A stretch of DNA of 64,000 bases from positions 124,001-188,000 of the forward strand of contig NZ_AAUW01000011.1 of assembly GCF_000168975.1 (NCBI RefSeq). Direction: 5' to 3'. Numbering within the stretch: position 1 is the stretch's first letter; each line of letters begins with the position of its first letter. The notes under the pieces were generated by a model that worked only from the letters and a program-made list of their open reading frames with translations, was not told the origin of the DNA and made no database searches. Made by a program: the position numbers and the translations under genes. The DNA comes from Roseibium aggregatum IAM 12614. GTDB lineage: Bacteria; Pseudomonadota; Alphaproteobacteria; Rhizobiales; Stappiaceae. Positions 42,620 to 52,095 of this stretch are shown piece after piece.

Positions 42620-42701
42620 GCGGCCGGATCACCCTTAAAAAAGCGTCCCGCGCCTTCTGGCGCGGGCGAACACTTTTTCAAAGCAAGGTTGACCGCTGCC
42701 G

Positions 42702-43430
42702 ATGGCTGCTTCTCCCGTTTTTCTCAATCTCGATCTGCTCGCCCTGTCGCCGCCGGGCTGGGGCGGTGTTCTTCTCACCGGGTTTGCAGCCTCGCTGCAA
42801 CTCGCGGTCGGCGGCTTTGGCCTGGGCCTGCTGATCGGCATCGGCGGCGCCTTCGGCAAACTCTACGGCGGGCCGATCCTGCGGGACCTGCTTGAGGTCT
42901 ATACCACTGTCATCCGCGCCGTTCCCGAGCTCGTCCTTATCCTGCTGCTCTATTACGCCGGAACTGACGCAGTAAATTCCCTCCTGATGCTTGCGGGCCT
43001 GCCAAGGGTCGATATCAGTGGCCTGGCTGCCGGTATCTTTGTCATCGGAGTTGTGCAGGGTGCCTACTCGACCGAGGTTTTGCGCGGTGCGATCAAGGCC
43101 ATCCCGCCCGGTCAGATCGAAGCGGCCCGGGCCTACGGCATGTCGCCTTTCAAGACGTTGCGCCGTATCACCCTGCCCGCCATGCTGCCCTACGCCATTC
43201 CCGGCCTTTCCAATCTCTGGCTGATCGCAACCAAGGATACCGCCCTTCTGGCGGTCGTCGGTTTCTCGGAACTGACACTGGTGACCCGCCAGGCTGCCGG
43301 AGCCACCAAGGCCTACATGCTTTTCTATTGCGCTGCCGGCGTGCTCTATCTCACCCTGACGCTGGTATCGAACCGCGTCATTGGCCATATCGAACGACGC
43401 GCAAGGCGCGGAATTGCGGGGCCGATGTAA
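42702..43430 (+). CDS. Amino acid ABC transporter permease 1
   Basis: 242 residues, HisQ/ArtQ type, with about five hydrophobic segments (for example GVLLTGFAASLQLAVGGFGLGLLIG and ELVLILLLYYAG) and the EAA loop at GAIKAIPPGQIEAARAYGMSPFKTLRRITLP, which docks on the ATPase. It is followed directly by the second permease (one base apart). Membrane half of the importer. Confidence 0.9.
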   Translation: MAASPVFLNLDLLALSPPGWGGVLLTGFAASLQLAVGGFGLGLLIGIGGAFGKLYGGPILRDLLEVYTTVIRAVPELVLILLLYYAGTDAVNSLLMLAGLPRVDISGLAAGIFVIGVVQGAYSTEVLRGAIKAIPPGQIEAARAYGMSPFKTLRRITLPAMLPYAIPGLSNLWLIATKDTALLAVVGFSELTLVTRQAAGATKAYMLFYCAAGVLYLTLTLVSNRVIGHIERRARRGIAGPM

Positions 43431-43431
43431 G

Positions 43432-44247
43432 ATGAGCGATACCAAAGTCACAATGCCCGCCTATGTTCCGCCGCCGCCGCGCCGGTTGCTGGAACCTCAC
43501 AGGATCTTCCTGATTGCTCTTTTTGGTGCCATCGTCTTCTGCGCCGTCTGGTTCCTGCGCTGGGACTGGCTGGAGAAATATCAATGGAAACTGATCCACG
43601 GCATCTGGGAAACGCTGTTTCTCCTGTTTTCAACGGCCGCCGCCGGTTTCGTCCTTGCCGTCCTCCTGGGGCTCGTCCAGGTCACCGGCCCAAGGCCTCT
43701 GGCCATGCTTGCACGCGGCTTTTGCACGTTGATCCGTGGCACACCGCTGCTGCTGCAGCTCTGGCTGCTGTACTACGGTCTCGGCTCTGTCTTCGCGCAA
43801 TATCCGGAAATCCGGCAGTCGATGTTCTGGCCCTATCTGCGCCAGGCCTGGCCGTATGGATTTACGGCCCTCATGCTTTCCTTCGCCGCCTACGAGGGCG
43901 AGGTCATGCGCGGCGCTTTCGCCGGTGTGCCGCGAGGCGAGCTGGAAGCCGCACGCGCCTTTGGCATGGGCCGGTTCACGATGTTCCGGCGCATCTGGCT
44001 GCCCCGGGCGTTCTATCGTGCGCTGCCCACCTTGAGCGGAGAAACGGTGCTGCAGCTTAAATCGACACCGCTTGTCGCAACCATCACGGTGGTCGATGTC
44101 TACGCCATCATTTCGAGAGTGCGGCAGGACACGTATCTCACCTACGAGCCTCTGCTGCTGCTCGCGCTGATCTATATGTGTCTTACCGGGATTCTGGTAT
44201 TGCTGTTCCGCTTCCTTGAAAACCGTATCCCCAGCCGTGGTGCGTAA
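43432..44247 (+). CDS. Amino acid ABC transporter permease 2
   Basis: 271 residues from ATG 43432, one base after the previous stop. HisM/ArtM type with an extended Pro-rich cytoplasmic N-terminus, hydrophobic segments (IFLIALFGAIVFCAVWFL, TLFLLFSTAAAGFVLAVLLG) and the EAA loop AGVPRGELEAARAFGMGRFTMFRRIWLP. It pairs with permease 1. Confidence 0.9.
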   Translation: MSDTKVTMPAYVPPPPRRLLEPHRIFLIALFGAIVFCAVWFLRWDWLEKYQWKLIHGIWETLFLLFSTAAAGFVLAVLLGLVQVTGPRPLAMLARGFCTLIRGTPLLLQLWLLYYGLGSVFAQYPEIRQSMFWPYLRQAWPYGFTALMLSFAAYEGEVMRGAFAGVPRGELEAARAFGMGRFTMFRRIWLPRAFYRALPTLSGETVLQLKSTPLVATITVVDVYAIISRVRQDTYLTYEPLLLLALIYMCLTGILVLLFRFLENRIPSRGA

Positions 44248-45420
44248 ATGACAATACAGTCGTCCAACTTTCTTCCCGAAATCGTCGCTTCGCGGCGCCA
44301 TCTGCACACGATCCCGGAGATCGGCCTGTCGGAATTCAAGACGTCGGACTATGTCGCCGGCGAACTGACTGCGATGGGCTACGAGGTGACTCGCGGCCTG
44401 GCCAAAACAGGCATTGTCGCAACGCTGCGCAATGGCACCTCCACGAAAAGTATCGGTATCCGTGCCGATTTCGATGCGCTGCCGATCCTGGAGGAAACCG
44501 GGGCGGACTATGCCAGCACGCATCCGGGCGTCATGCATGCCTGCGGTCACGACGGCCATACGGCCATGCTGCTTGGCGCTGCAAAAATCCTGGCGGACCG
44601 CAAACAGTTCGACGGAACGGTGCACCTGATCTTCCAGCCAGCGGAAGAAAATTTCGGTGGCGCCAGATTGATGATGGACGACGGCCTTTTTGACCGTTTC
44701 CCTTGCGATGCCGTCTTCGGCCTGCACAACGACCCAACCCTGCCCTTCGGCCAATTCGCGTTCCGCGCCGGCCCGATGATGGCAGCCGTTGACGAATGCA
44801 AGATCACGGTCATCGGCTACGGCGGCCATGGCGCCGAACCGCAGGCAGCATCCGACCCGATCGTTTGCGGCGCCAGCATTATCATGGCGTTGCAGACCAT
44901 CGCCTCGCGCAACATCCACCCGCTGCAGTCTGCCGTGATCACAGTCGGCGCGTTCAACAGCGGCATTGCCAGCAACGTGATTCCCGAGCGCGCCGAAATG
45001 ATCCTGACGATCCGGTCTCTGGAACCGGAGGTGCGCGACGAACTGGAACGTCGGATTCGCTTGATCGCCGAAGGCCAGGCCGCCAGCTACGGCATGCGGG
45101 CCGAAGTCGATTACCAGCGTGGTTATCCGCCCATGATCAACCATGCGGCGGAAAACGACTACCTGCGTGATCTGGCCAAGCGTTTTGCAGGCGAGGAAAA
45201 TGTCGCGGATCTTGCCCGCCCCTCCATGGGCGGTGAGGACTTTGGCTATTTCCTGGAGGAACGGCCGGGGTGCTACTTCATGCTCGGCACCGCCAGAACC
45301 GATCGCGACCCACCCCTGCACCACCCGAAGTACGACTTCAACGACGACATTCTGCCCATCGGCACGAACTTCTGGGTCGCACTGGCGGAAGATTTCCTGT
45401 CCGGAAAAGCACGCGGATAA
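44248..45420 (+). CDS. M20 family amidohydrolase
   Basis: 390 residues, hippurate hydrolase/IAA-amino acid hydrolase type. Metal ligands: VMHACGHDGHTAMLLG (Cys-His, about 96-111), FQPAEENFGGARL (Glu-Glu, about 127-139), GLHNDPTLPFG and C-terminal HHPKYDFND. The lid domain is at about 180-290. It cleaves an acyl group from an N-acyl amino acid. Starting right after the permease stop, it suggests the transporter brings in a conjugate, for example an acylated basic amino acid, which is trimmed before the AruH/AruI-like steps. The substrate is inferred. Confidence 0.85.
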   Translation: MTIQSSNFLPEIVASRRHLHTIPEIGLSEFKTSDYVAGELTAMGYEVTRGLAKTGIVATLRNGTSTKSIGIRADFDALPILEETGADYASTHPGVMHACGHDGHTAMLLGAAKILADRKQFDGTVHLIFQPAEENFGGARLMMDDGLFDRFPCDAVFGLHNDPTLPFGQFAFRAGPMMAAVDECKITVIGYGGHGAEPQAASDPIVCGASIIMALQTIASRNIHPLQSAVITVGAFNSGIASNVIPERAEMILTIRSLEPEVRDELERRIRLIAEGQAASYGMRAEVDYQRGYPPMINHAAENDYLRDLAKRFAGEENVADLARPSMGGEDFGYFLEERPGCYFMLGTARTDRDPPLHHPKYDFNDDILPIGTNFWVALAEDFLSGKARG

Positions 45421-45824
45421 TCAACGCGAACCCAGCCTGTCTGTGAACGGGGCGCCTGTTGCAACTCCAGCAAACAAGCGCCCCGCGCCACGCCTGCGCG
45501 ATATTCGGACGACCGACACCAGGTCGGCCCTGCTTCCACCATGCCATTTTCCCTTGAGCAGGAACGCCTTTCCCGGCCAGCGGAAGCTTGTCCGGACGCC
45601 CTTCAGTCTGAAACGGACCACAGGCTTCCCTGAAGACCACCGATCGCTCATCGCTCAGCGAAACGAGACCCGCCCGCTCGCGAGGCAACCTGTGGCGCGA
45701 ATTTTCGCTTCACTAAACGCAGACACTTGGTAGGATGTTATATGCCGCCGACAATGCAAAATTTATCAAAAACATGATGAAAGCGTCCCAGAACGCTAAG
45801 TCAGATTTAAAAATTCGGTGAATT
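45421..45824. other. 404-bp intergenic region
   Basis: No supported gene on either strand. GGGGCGC and GCGCCCC (around 45449-45486) could form a long-loop hairpin without a T-run. The right end becomes AT-rich before ATG 45825, suggesting a promoter. Confidence 0.4.
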
Positions 45825-46598
45825 ATGGCAGAGATTACCAAGCGCAAGATGCTCGGTTTCCTTTCATTTATTGCATCTATTTTGGTTGCCTGGCTTACAG
45901 GCGCCACAAGTTCCGCAAAGGCCAGCAATCAGGCGCTGACAGATTCCGTCAAAAATACTTCCTGGCAGCTTTCCAGCGCACGGCAGATTTTTTCCAGAAG
46001 CACCCTGTTGCCGTTCGACGAGTCATTCGACCCGGCGGCGACCGGCAGCATGCTGGAAAGTCCTGGCGGAAAACCGATCACTATCGCCGCGTATGAGAGC
46101 GAATCCCCAAGCGTCAAGGCCGGTTCCGGAAAGGAACCTGTCCGGCCGTTTTTCCTCATTCCGAAAGGCGACAACGAACCGACCACCATCGCCCGGGAAA
46201 GGGCCACACTTGAGCGCTTCCTGAACACGCGCGTTCGCGTGAAAAATGCCTGCGAACGGTGCAAGCAGAGGGTAAAGACCGGGCTTGAACCGGTCAGGTG
46301 CATCACCGAAGTGCTGAAGGACCTGGAGAACCGGCTTGCACGCGAGGCGCAGAATGGTAGCGCGGTCGCGCAATCCGCCCTGCCCATTGTGCGCGAAATG
46401 GTGGTAAAAGTGGAGCAGGCAGAGAGCGGCGAAGCGGCCCTTGAAGCCGTGCGCGAAGGCATCAGCAAGGTTCAGCGCATTCAGATCGTCCGCTCGCAGG
46501 ACACGGTGATCGCGAACCTGCAACAGCAACAGCGCGCCGTCCTGACAGAGACGATTGAGGCGGTCGAAATCAATCTGGCTTCGATGATTTCAATTTGA
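45825..46598 (+). CDS. Exported or anchored helical protein coupled to the caspase-like gene
   Basis: 257 residues. One N-terminal hydrophobic segment (MLGFLSFIASILVAWLTGA) acts as a signal or anchor. The C-terminal half is helical and charged (KNACERCKQRVKTGLEPVRC, REMVVKVEQAESGEAALEAV), with a CERC pair that could bind metal or form a disulfide, and a coiled-coil-like Gln-rich end. It meets the caspase-like gene head to tail with 5 bp between stop and ATG. No family recognised; the pair may form a functional unit. Confidence 0.65.
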   Translation: MAEITKRKMLGFLSFIASILVAWLTGATSSAKASNQALTDSVKNTSWQLSSARQIFSRSTLLPFDESFDPAATGSMLESPGGKPITIAAYESESPSVKAGSGKEPVRPFFLIPKGDNEPTTIARERATLERFLNTRVRVKNACERCKQRVKTGLEPVRCITEVLKDLENRLAREAQNGSAVAQSALPIVREMVVKVEQAESGEAALEAVREGISKVQRIQIVRSQDTVIANLQQQQRAVLTETIEAVEINLASMISI

Positions 46599-46603
46599 GT
46601 GAA

Positions 46604-48595
46604 ATGCGGTTCCTGACCATGTACGTGTTTCCGGCCCGGCGACGTCTAGAGAGAGGTTTCGTGCTGGCGGTCATACTGCTCGCCGTCACGGTTGCCTGGC
46701 TGCCGCCATCGCGAGCCCAGCAACTCGTGCCTGACACGCGCATGGCACTCATCATCGGCAATTCCAACTACAAGGGCGAGAGGCTCCCCAATGCGCGCAA
46801 CGATGCAGAAAGCATCGCTGCAACGCTGCAAACCCTCCGGTTCGACGTCACGCTCCTTCTGGATGCAACGCAAGAAGACTTCCTGAAGAAAACGGAAGAA
46901 TTCTCGCAGGCCGTTGTCCAGCGTAACGCCAGCGTGGTTCTGGTCTATTATGCCGGCCATGGTGTTCAGCTGGCGGGCAAGAACTATCTTATCCCGGTCG
47001 ATTCACGCATCAGCGACATCGACACACTGGTCAGCGACAGCATCCATTTCGATGAGTTGCTCAAGCTTGTCGGGCAAAGCAGCGCCTTCAAGATGGTCTT
47101 CCTCGACGCCTGCCAGAACAATCCGTTTCAGGATCGCATCAAGAGCCTGGAAGTTGGCCTGGCACCTCCGCCGGATGTCAGCGGGTTCCTGATCGGTTAC
47201 GCCACTCAGCCGGGCAAGGTTGCCTATGACGGTGCGGGAGACAACAGCCCCTACGCCTCGGCGCTCCTGTCCTACATGCATGCATCCGGCCGCGAGGTGC
47301 TGTCCGTACTGTCGGATGTGAACCAGAACGTGCGCAAGGTCACGGGCGGTGCCCAGGTTCCCTATGTTCAGTTTTCCGTCAAACCGGATTTCTACTTCAA
47401 GCCCGGTCCGGAAACGGACGGAGACCTGGAAGTCGGGCTCTGGAAGCTGTCGGCGCAGCAGGAAGATCCGAAGCTGATCCAGCTGTATTTGCAGCGCTAT
47501 CCGGAAGGAAGGTTCGTCGACGAGGCACAAAAGATACTCGAGCGGACCCTGAAGGATACAAATGGCACGCTGCCGGCCCCTTCGGTCAGTCTCGCAAGTC
47601 TGGAAGACGACATCTGGTCGAATGCGCTGGCCTCCCGGAACCAGGCCTTGCTGCAATATTACATCGAGCGCTTTCCGGACGGGCAATATCTGGAACAGGC
47701 AAAAACGCTTGTCACCCAGATGGTGCCAGACAACCCGAACAATCTGACGCCATCGGAACTCTGCAGACGATTTGCCACCCATCCGAACGATTCCACCGTC
47801 ATCTATCGCGGTGTATCGCTGAACCTCCTGGCCAAGAATTCCGGAGCTGCCATTCACTCCTGCGAGCAGGCCGTCAAGGACTACCCGGACGTACCGCACT
47901 ACAAGGCCCTGCTTGCAAGAGCACGCGCAGCCGCCGGCGATACGAAGATCGCCGTCGACCTCTACCAGCAGGCAGCGGCGGCAGGCGATACGCGGGCGCT
48001 GGTCAGCCTTGGCCTTCTCCATGAACTCGGCCAGGGCCTGCCGAAGGACCTTCTGAAAGCCCGCGAGTTGTTCGAACAGGCCTATGCCAACGGCAGTGCG
48101 GATGGTGCCATCAACCTCGCCGTTTCCCTCTATAACGGCACGGGAGGGTCAAGGGATGTTCCACGCGCGATCACCCTTCTGGAATATGCTTCCTCGGAAG
48201 GTGCCGCCAGAGCGACCTACAATCTCGGCGTCTTTGCCAAGGAAGGCATCTACAAGACCCAGGAAGACGCCGCCGCCTACTTCGAGCTTGCCGCGCAGCA
48301 GGGATATGCGGAAGGCGCCCTTGCCGCCGCGGCCATCTACGACGAAGGGTTCCACACCGACAAATCCCCGCAAAAAGCCTCCGAGCTGCTGCTGTCTGCC
48401 CTGACGGCAGACAGCGGTGAGACGCTCGCAAAAATATCCGCCGAAGCCCGGAGCTGGTCGCGCGATACCATCCTTGAAATCCAGACCCGATTGCAGTCTG
48501 CCGGCTATTACGAGGGCACGCTGGACGGCGTCCCGGGCCCACTCTTCAACCGCGGACTGGAGTCGTGGCGGCTCTATGGTGGCTCCCCATCGTGA
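46604..48595 (+). CDS. Caspase-fold (C14) protein with Sel1 repeats and a peptidoglycan-binding end
   Basis: 663 residues from ATG 46604. One N-terminal hydrophobic helix exports or anchors it. The caspase-like domain follows: RMALIIGNSNYKGERLPNAR, catalytic His in YYAGHGVQLAG (about 124) and Cys in VFLDACQNNPF (about 170). A tetratricopeptide-like middle gives way to Sel1 repeats (ALVSLGLLHELGQGLPKDLLKA and the next two, about 465-600). The end ILEIQTRLQSAGYYEGTLDG is a peptidoglycan-binding-type motif. Such orthocaspase proteins may process envelope or stress targets. Confidence 0.82.
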   Translation: MRFLTMYVFPARRRLERGFVLAVILLAVTVAWLPPSRAQQLVPDTRMALIIGNSNYKGERLPNARNDAESIAATLQTLRFDVTLLLDATQEDFLKKTEEFSQAVVQRNASVVLVYYAGHGVQLAGKNYLIPVDSRISDIDTLVSDSIHFDELLKLVGQSSAFKMVFLDACQNNPFQDRIKSLEVGLAPPPDVSGFLIGYATQPGKVAYDGAGDNSPYASALLSYMHASGREVLSVLSDVNQNVRKVTGGAQVPYVQFSVKPDFYFKPGPETDGDLEVGLWKLSAQQEDPKLIQLYLQRYPEGRFVDEAQKILERTLKDTNGTLPAPSVSLASLEDDIWSNALASRNQALLQYYIERFPDGQYLEQAKTLVTQMVPDNPNNLTPSELCRRFATHPNDSTVIYRGVSLNLLAKNSGAAIHSCEQAVKDYPDVPHYKALLARARAAAGDTKIAVDLYQQAAAAGDTRALVSLGLLHELGQGLPKDLLKARELFEQAYANGSADGAINLAVSLYNGTGGSRDVPRAITLLEYASSEGAARATYNLGVFAKEGIYKTQEDAAAYFELAAQQGYAEGALAAAAIYDEGFHTDKSPQKASELLLSALTADSGETLAKISAEARSWSRDTILEIQTRLQSAGYYEGTLDGVPGPLFNRGLESWRLYGGSPS

Positions 48596-48641
48596 CGTCC
48601 GGCAAGATCGATTGAGAGATTTCGTGGGGGCAGACCGGCAT

Positions 48642-50825
48642 ATGGAGTTTGATGTCCTTTACCTGGCCGACCTGCGCTTTCCCGGCGGAACGTCCACGTC
48701 GCTCAAATACGATCTGCGCGCCTGCAAGCAGGCCGGGCTGAGAGCCGGTATCCTTCCGCTCCGTTCCCCGCTGTTTTCCAGAAACCGGATCTTGAACGCC
48801 TCCGTGCTGGCCGAGATCAGGTCCACCGGCACCATCATCGTTCCGCAAAACGAACGGCCACGGGCCAGGGTCGCACTGCTCTATCACCCGTCCTTGCTGG
48901 ACAAACGGGTGCACTGCCGGACGCGTTTCGATGCGCAGGCCTGTTACCTTGTCGTGCATCAGACGATCCGGAACCGGGACGGGCAACGTGCCTTCCCGTC
49001 AGATCACTGGTCAACGCTCCTCACCGACTGGTATGGCCACGCGCTGAAACTCCTTCCGGTGAGCGGGATCGTGCGCGAAGATCTCGCCAGAAACGGCCTC
49101 TCGCATGCCCTGCATGCCGGCAACTGGGAAAACCTGATCGATCTGGCCGATTATCCGCAGAAACAATTCCGAAACCCGAAGTCCCCCCTGATCATCGGCC
49201 GTCACAGCCGCCCGAGCACCGACAAATGGCCTTCCCTGCCGGTTGCCACGACCTGCTATCCGCAATCACCGGACTTTGCCTTCCGCATGATGGGCGTGCC
49301 GCAGGCATTTCTGGACCAGTTCGAAGATCTGCCGTCAAACTGGCAGGTCTTGCCGTTCTCGAAGGAACCGGTTTCAGGCTTTCTTCAAGGGCTCGACATC
49401 TACAGCTATTTCCATTCCCGTGCGCTTGTCGAAGCTTTCGGATATGGCGTTCTCGAAGCCCTTGCGACCGGCCTTCCGTGCGTCCTTCCACCCTATATGG
49501 AAACCAGTTTTTCCGACGCCTGCCTTTATGCGGAGCCGGACGAGGCTCCGCGGGTCTATGAGCGGCTTCGTTCTGATCCTTGCCTCTTTGAAACGACCTC
49601 CCGCAAGGCACGCGGATTTGTGGAAGAGCGGTTCGGCCTCGACCAGTTCCGGGCGAAATTCGACAAGGTCGCCGACCCATCCTTCACCGCCCTACCCGCC
49701 CCTAAAAAGCGCAGAGCCGCACCTGCACCGGTCATCATGACCGTCACCTCGAACGGCGTCGGCCTCGGGCATCTCTCCCGGCAGCTTGCCATCGCCAGGG
49801 CCATCGGCCCACGCGCGAATGTCGTTTTCTTCTCCCTTTCCGAGGCGATCGAAATCGCCAGATCCATGGGGTATCTCGCCGAATTCAGGCCCTTCCGGCA
49901 GAGACTGGAATTGGATTTCGAAGCCTGGAACAGCTATTTCTTCCAGGAAATGCGAGAGGCGCTCAGCCACTACAAGCCTTGCCTCACCCTGTTTGACGGC
50001 AACTTGCCTTACGCGGGTTTCGTCGACGCGGTTGAAAGCTACGGCCAGGCCACCAGCGTCTGGATCCGGCGCGGCCTCTGGCGCACGCCCCAGCCCAACA
50101 GCATCTCCCGTGAAGGCTTTTTCGATGCGATCATCGAACCTGGAGAATTGTGCGCGCCCCTGGACGAAGGCCATTCACGCCCCAACCCCAACAGCGTCGC
50201 CCGGGTCGACCCGGTGTTGATGACGCCGAGAGATCAGCTGTTTGACAGAACCACCGCAAGGCGGGTGCTGAAGCTGCCGGAGGACGCGATCCTTTGTCTG
50301 GTGCAACTCGGTTCGGAAGCCAATTTCGACATGTCCCTTCCCCGCGCCCGACTGCTGGAGTTTCTGGACAGGCACCCGGACGTGATCGCGGTCGATGTCA
50401 GATCCCCGCTCCATTTCGAGGAACAGGCGGATTTCCATGAGCGTCTGGTGATGCGGAAGGTGTATCCGCTCGGGCAGTACCTGAGGGCCTTCGACTTCGC
50501 GGTCTGTGCCGCCGGATACAACACCTTTCATGAAAACATCGCCGCCGCGCTGCCGTCGATCTTCATTCCGAACAGCAACCCGATCATGGATGTGCAGGAG
50601 GCACGCGCGGAATATGGCGCCCGGGCAGGATGGAACCTCACCGCATCTGCCGAGGATCCTTATGCAATCGGAGAACAGCTTGTGCAGATGTTCGACCCCG
50701 ACTTCCGCCAGTCCTTGACCCGGTCGTGCCTCAGAAAGGCCGGCTGGTGGAACGGCGCTTCGCAGATCGCGGAGCTTTTGCAGGCGATCGCCCAGCTTCC
50801 CGCAAATCCCCTGGAGGACCGTTGA
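48642..50825 (+). CDS. Bifunctional glycosyltransferase fusion (GT4-like plus MurG-like)
   Basis: 727 residues from ATG 48642 (GGGGG upstream; the open frame extends further but without a signal). The N-terminal part, about 1-360, resembles a GT-B enzyme: DVLYLADLRFPGGTSTSLKYD opening and SRALVEAFGYGVLEALATGLP, a nucleotide-sugar binding EX7E-type motif. The C-terminal part, about 365-727, starts MTVTSNGVGLGHLSRQLAIAR and has AVCAAGYNTFHENIAAALPSIFIP, a MurG/GT28-like pattern. One chain may add two sugars in order. It opens the glycan-type cluster. Confidence 0.75.
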   Translation: MEFDVLYLADLRFPGGTSTSLKYDLRACKQAGLRAGILPLRSPLFSRNRILNASVLAEIRSTGTIIVPQNERPRARVALLYHPSLLDKRVHCRTRFDAQACYLVVHQTIRNRDGQRAFPSDHWSTLLTDWYGHALKLLPVSGIVREDLARNGLSHALHAGNWENLIDLADYPQKQFRNPKSPLIIGRHSRPSTDKWPSLPVATTCYPQSPDFAFRMMGVPQAFLDQFEDLPSNWQVLPFSKEPVSGFLQGLDIYSYFHSRALVEAFGYGVLEALATGLPCVLPPYMETSFSDACLYAEPDEAPRVYERLRSDPCLFETTSRKARGFVEERFGLDQFRAKFDKVADPSFTALPAPKKRRAAPAPVIMTVTSNGVGLGHLSRQLAIARAIGPRANVVFFSLSEAIEIARSMGYLAEFRPFRQRLELDFEAWNSYFFQEMREALSHYKPCLTLFDGNLPYAGFVDAVESYGQATSVWIRRGLWRTPQPNSISREGFFDAIIEPGELCAPLDEGHSRPNPNSVARVDPVLMTPRDQLFDRTTARRVLKLPEDAILCLVQLGSEANFDMSLPRARLLEFLDRHPDVIAVDVRSPLHFEEQADFHERLVMRKVYPLGQYLRAFDFAVCAAGYNTFHENIAAALPSIFIPNSNPIMDVQEARAEYGARAGWNLTASAEDPYAIGEQLVQMFDPDFRQSLTRSCLRKAGWWNGASQIAELLQAIAQLPANPLEDR

Positions 50826-50828
50826 ACC

Positions 50829-51266
50829 GTGTCTTTCAAACAAAGCCTTCGCAAAATCGGACTGCGGGTTGCCCTTGGCAGCATTCGCAAGCTCGAGGCC
50901 AACACAAAGCAAAATGCAGCCCTCCTGTCGGACCACCGCAGGCAGGGGACCGTCGCACTGGTCTGGGCGCTTGATGAGGCGGGGGACCACCTTTCCAGCG
51001 CCTTGAAGGACCAGCTGGAGAAGCTTGCCGAATTCGAAACGGTGGTCGTCGTCTGCCCGCCCAGGTTCTTTTCGGCGCTCCGAAGCAGAGGCCTCTTTTT
51101 CGAAACCCTGCCACCGCCGTCGGACCTTTCCCGCAGCGGTGTCTCCGCCAATTGGGATCTCTATCTCAAACGCCGGATAGCCCGCATTCGGGAAAGCTGG
51201 GCACCGGACTTCGAATTCACCGTCGGCCCTGCCCCGGAAACCTATCTCCTGTCGCTCCTGACATGA
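50829..51266 (+). CDS. Hypothetical protein after the glycosyltransferase fusion
   Basis: 145 residues from GTG 50829, three bases after the preceding stop. Soluble; TVALVWALDEAGDHLSSALK and FETVVVVCPPRFFSALRSRG suggest an alpha/beta fold, as in a GT-B N-terminal half. It may be a truncated glycosyltransferase or an accessory protein. No motif for catalysis is visible. It converges on the sulfotransferase-like gene with two bases between the ends. Confidence 0.55.
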   Translation: MSFKQSLRKIGLRVALGSIRKLEANTKQNAALLSDHRRQGTVALVWALDEAGDHLSSALKDQLEKLAEFETVVVVCPPRFFSALRSRGLFFETLPPPSDLSRSGVSANWDLYLKRRIARIRESWAPDFEFTVGPAPETYLLSLLT

Positions 51267-51268
51267 GA

Positions 51269-52090
51269 TCAGACATAACCATCCGCTGAAAACACCTCTG
51301 GCTCGGCAAAGGCATAGTCCAGCAAGCAAGCCTGCTGCAGCACATCCCGAATGAGGTCTCCTTTCGCGATCGACCGGAACGGATCGGCTTCCCGCTCCTG
51401 CTTGAAATCCGGGATCAGGCTGAAGTCGAAGGCGGTGAGCGCACAGACGCCCTGATACGTCCGCTGCAAGCTGTAAAAGGCGATCTGAGCCGGTTGATTG
51501 AGATCCGCGCCATAGGAAAGATGCCGAACGTTGAGCCCCGCAGTCAGCACCCTTTCCGATAGAAACTGAAACCAGTCGTCAGTGGCTCTGGCGTCTTCCA
51601 GAAACCCTTCCATCGTGATCTCCGGTTTCAGCGATGTCGTGTCGACCCGCTTCCAGGCTCCGAGCTGCCGGGCTTTGACGAGAGAGATATATCTCGCAAG
51701 CCTTTCCCGTGTGAGAAAGCTGCAGGAACAGTCAAACTTGAACAGAATGTCTTCGATCGATCTGCCGGCCAGTTGCTTCGGCAGGATCGAGTAACACAGA
51801 TAGTCGTATCCAAGGCGGTCGCAGACTGCGGAGAGCGCGTTGAGAAAGACAACCGGATCTTCCCTGACATAGTTGGCGAGCGCTCTCGCCTTCCCCAGGT
51901 CGACCTCAATGCCGCATTCCTCTTCCAGCATGCCGATAAACTCCGGCGTCTGCGCTTCAAGACCGAAGGGGGACGACGGATTGAACAGCTCTCCAAGCAC
52001 GACGGCCTTTTCAAGCCCGTGCTGCATCATGATCTGGTGCAGATGCGTGCCGCTTCGTCCCGATGAGAGCAGGATGAGATGATGCACCAT
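51269..52090 (-). CDS. Sulfotransferase-like protein
   Basis: 273 residues from ATG 52090 (AAGGGTG upstream). The N-terminal LILLSSGRSGTHLHQIMMQHG matches the 5'-phosphosulfate loop of PAPS-dependent sulfotransferases; later FLTRERLARYISLVKARQLGAWKRV resembles the 3'-phosphate-binding Arg/Ser helix region. It is similar in layout to Stf0-type enzymes. Together with glycosyltransferases it suggests a sulfated surface or secreted glycan. The substrate is unknown. Confidence 0.7.
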   Translation of the reverse strand: MVHHLILLSSGRSGTHLHQIMMQHGLEKAVVLGELFNPSSPFGLEAQTPEFIGMLEEECGIEVDLGKARALANYVREDPVVFLNALSAVCDRLGYDYLCYSILPKQLAGRSIEDILFKFDCSCSFLTRERLARYISLVKARQLGAWKRVDTTSLKPEITMEGFLEDARATDDWFQFLSERVLTAGLNVRHLSYGADLNQPAQIAFYSLQRTYQGVCALTAFDFSLIPDFKQEREADPFRSIAKGDLIRDVLQQACLLDYAFAEPEVFSADGYV

Positions 52091-52095
52091 GGCTT

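Noticed and set aside
48417..48641. Upstream extension of the glycosyltransferase fusion
   Set aside because: Lies inside the caspase-like gene in another frame; ATG 48642 has a good ribosome-binding site and starts the fold.
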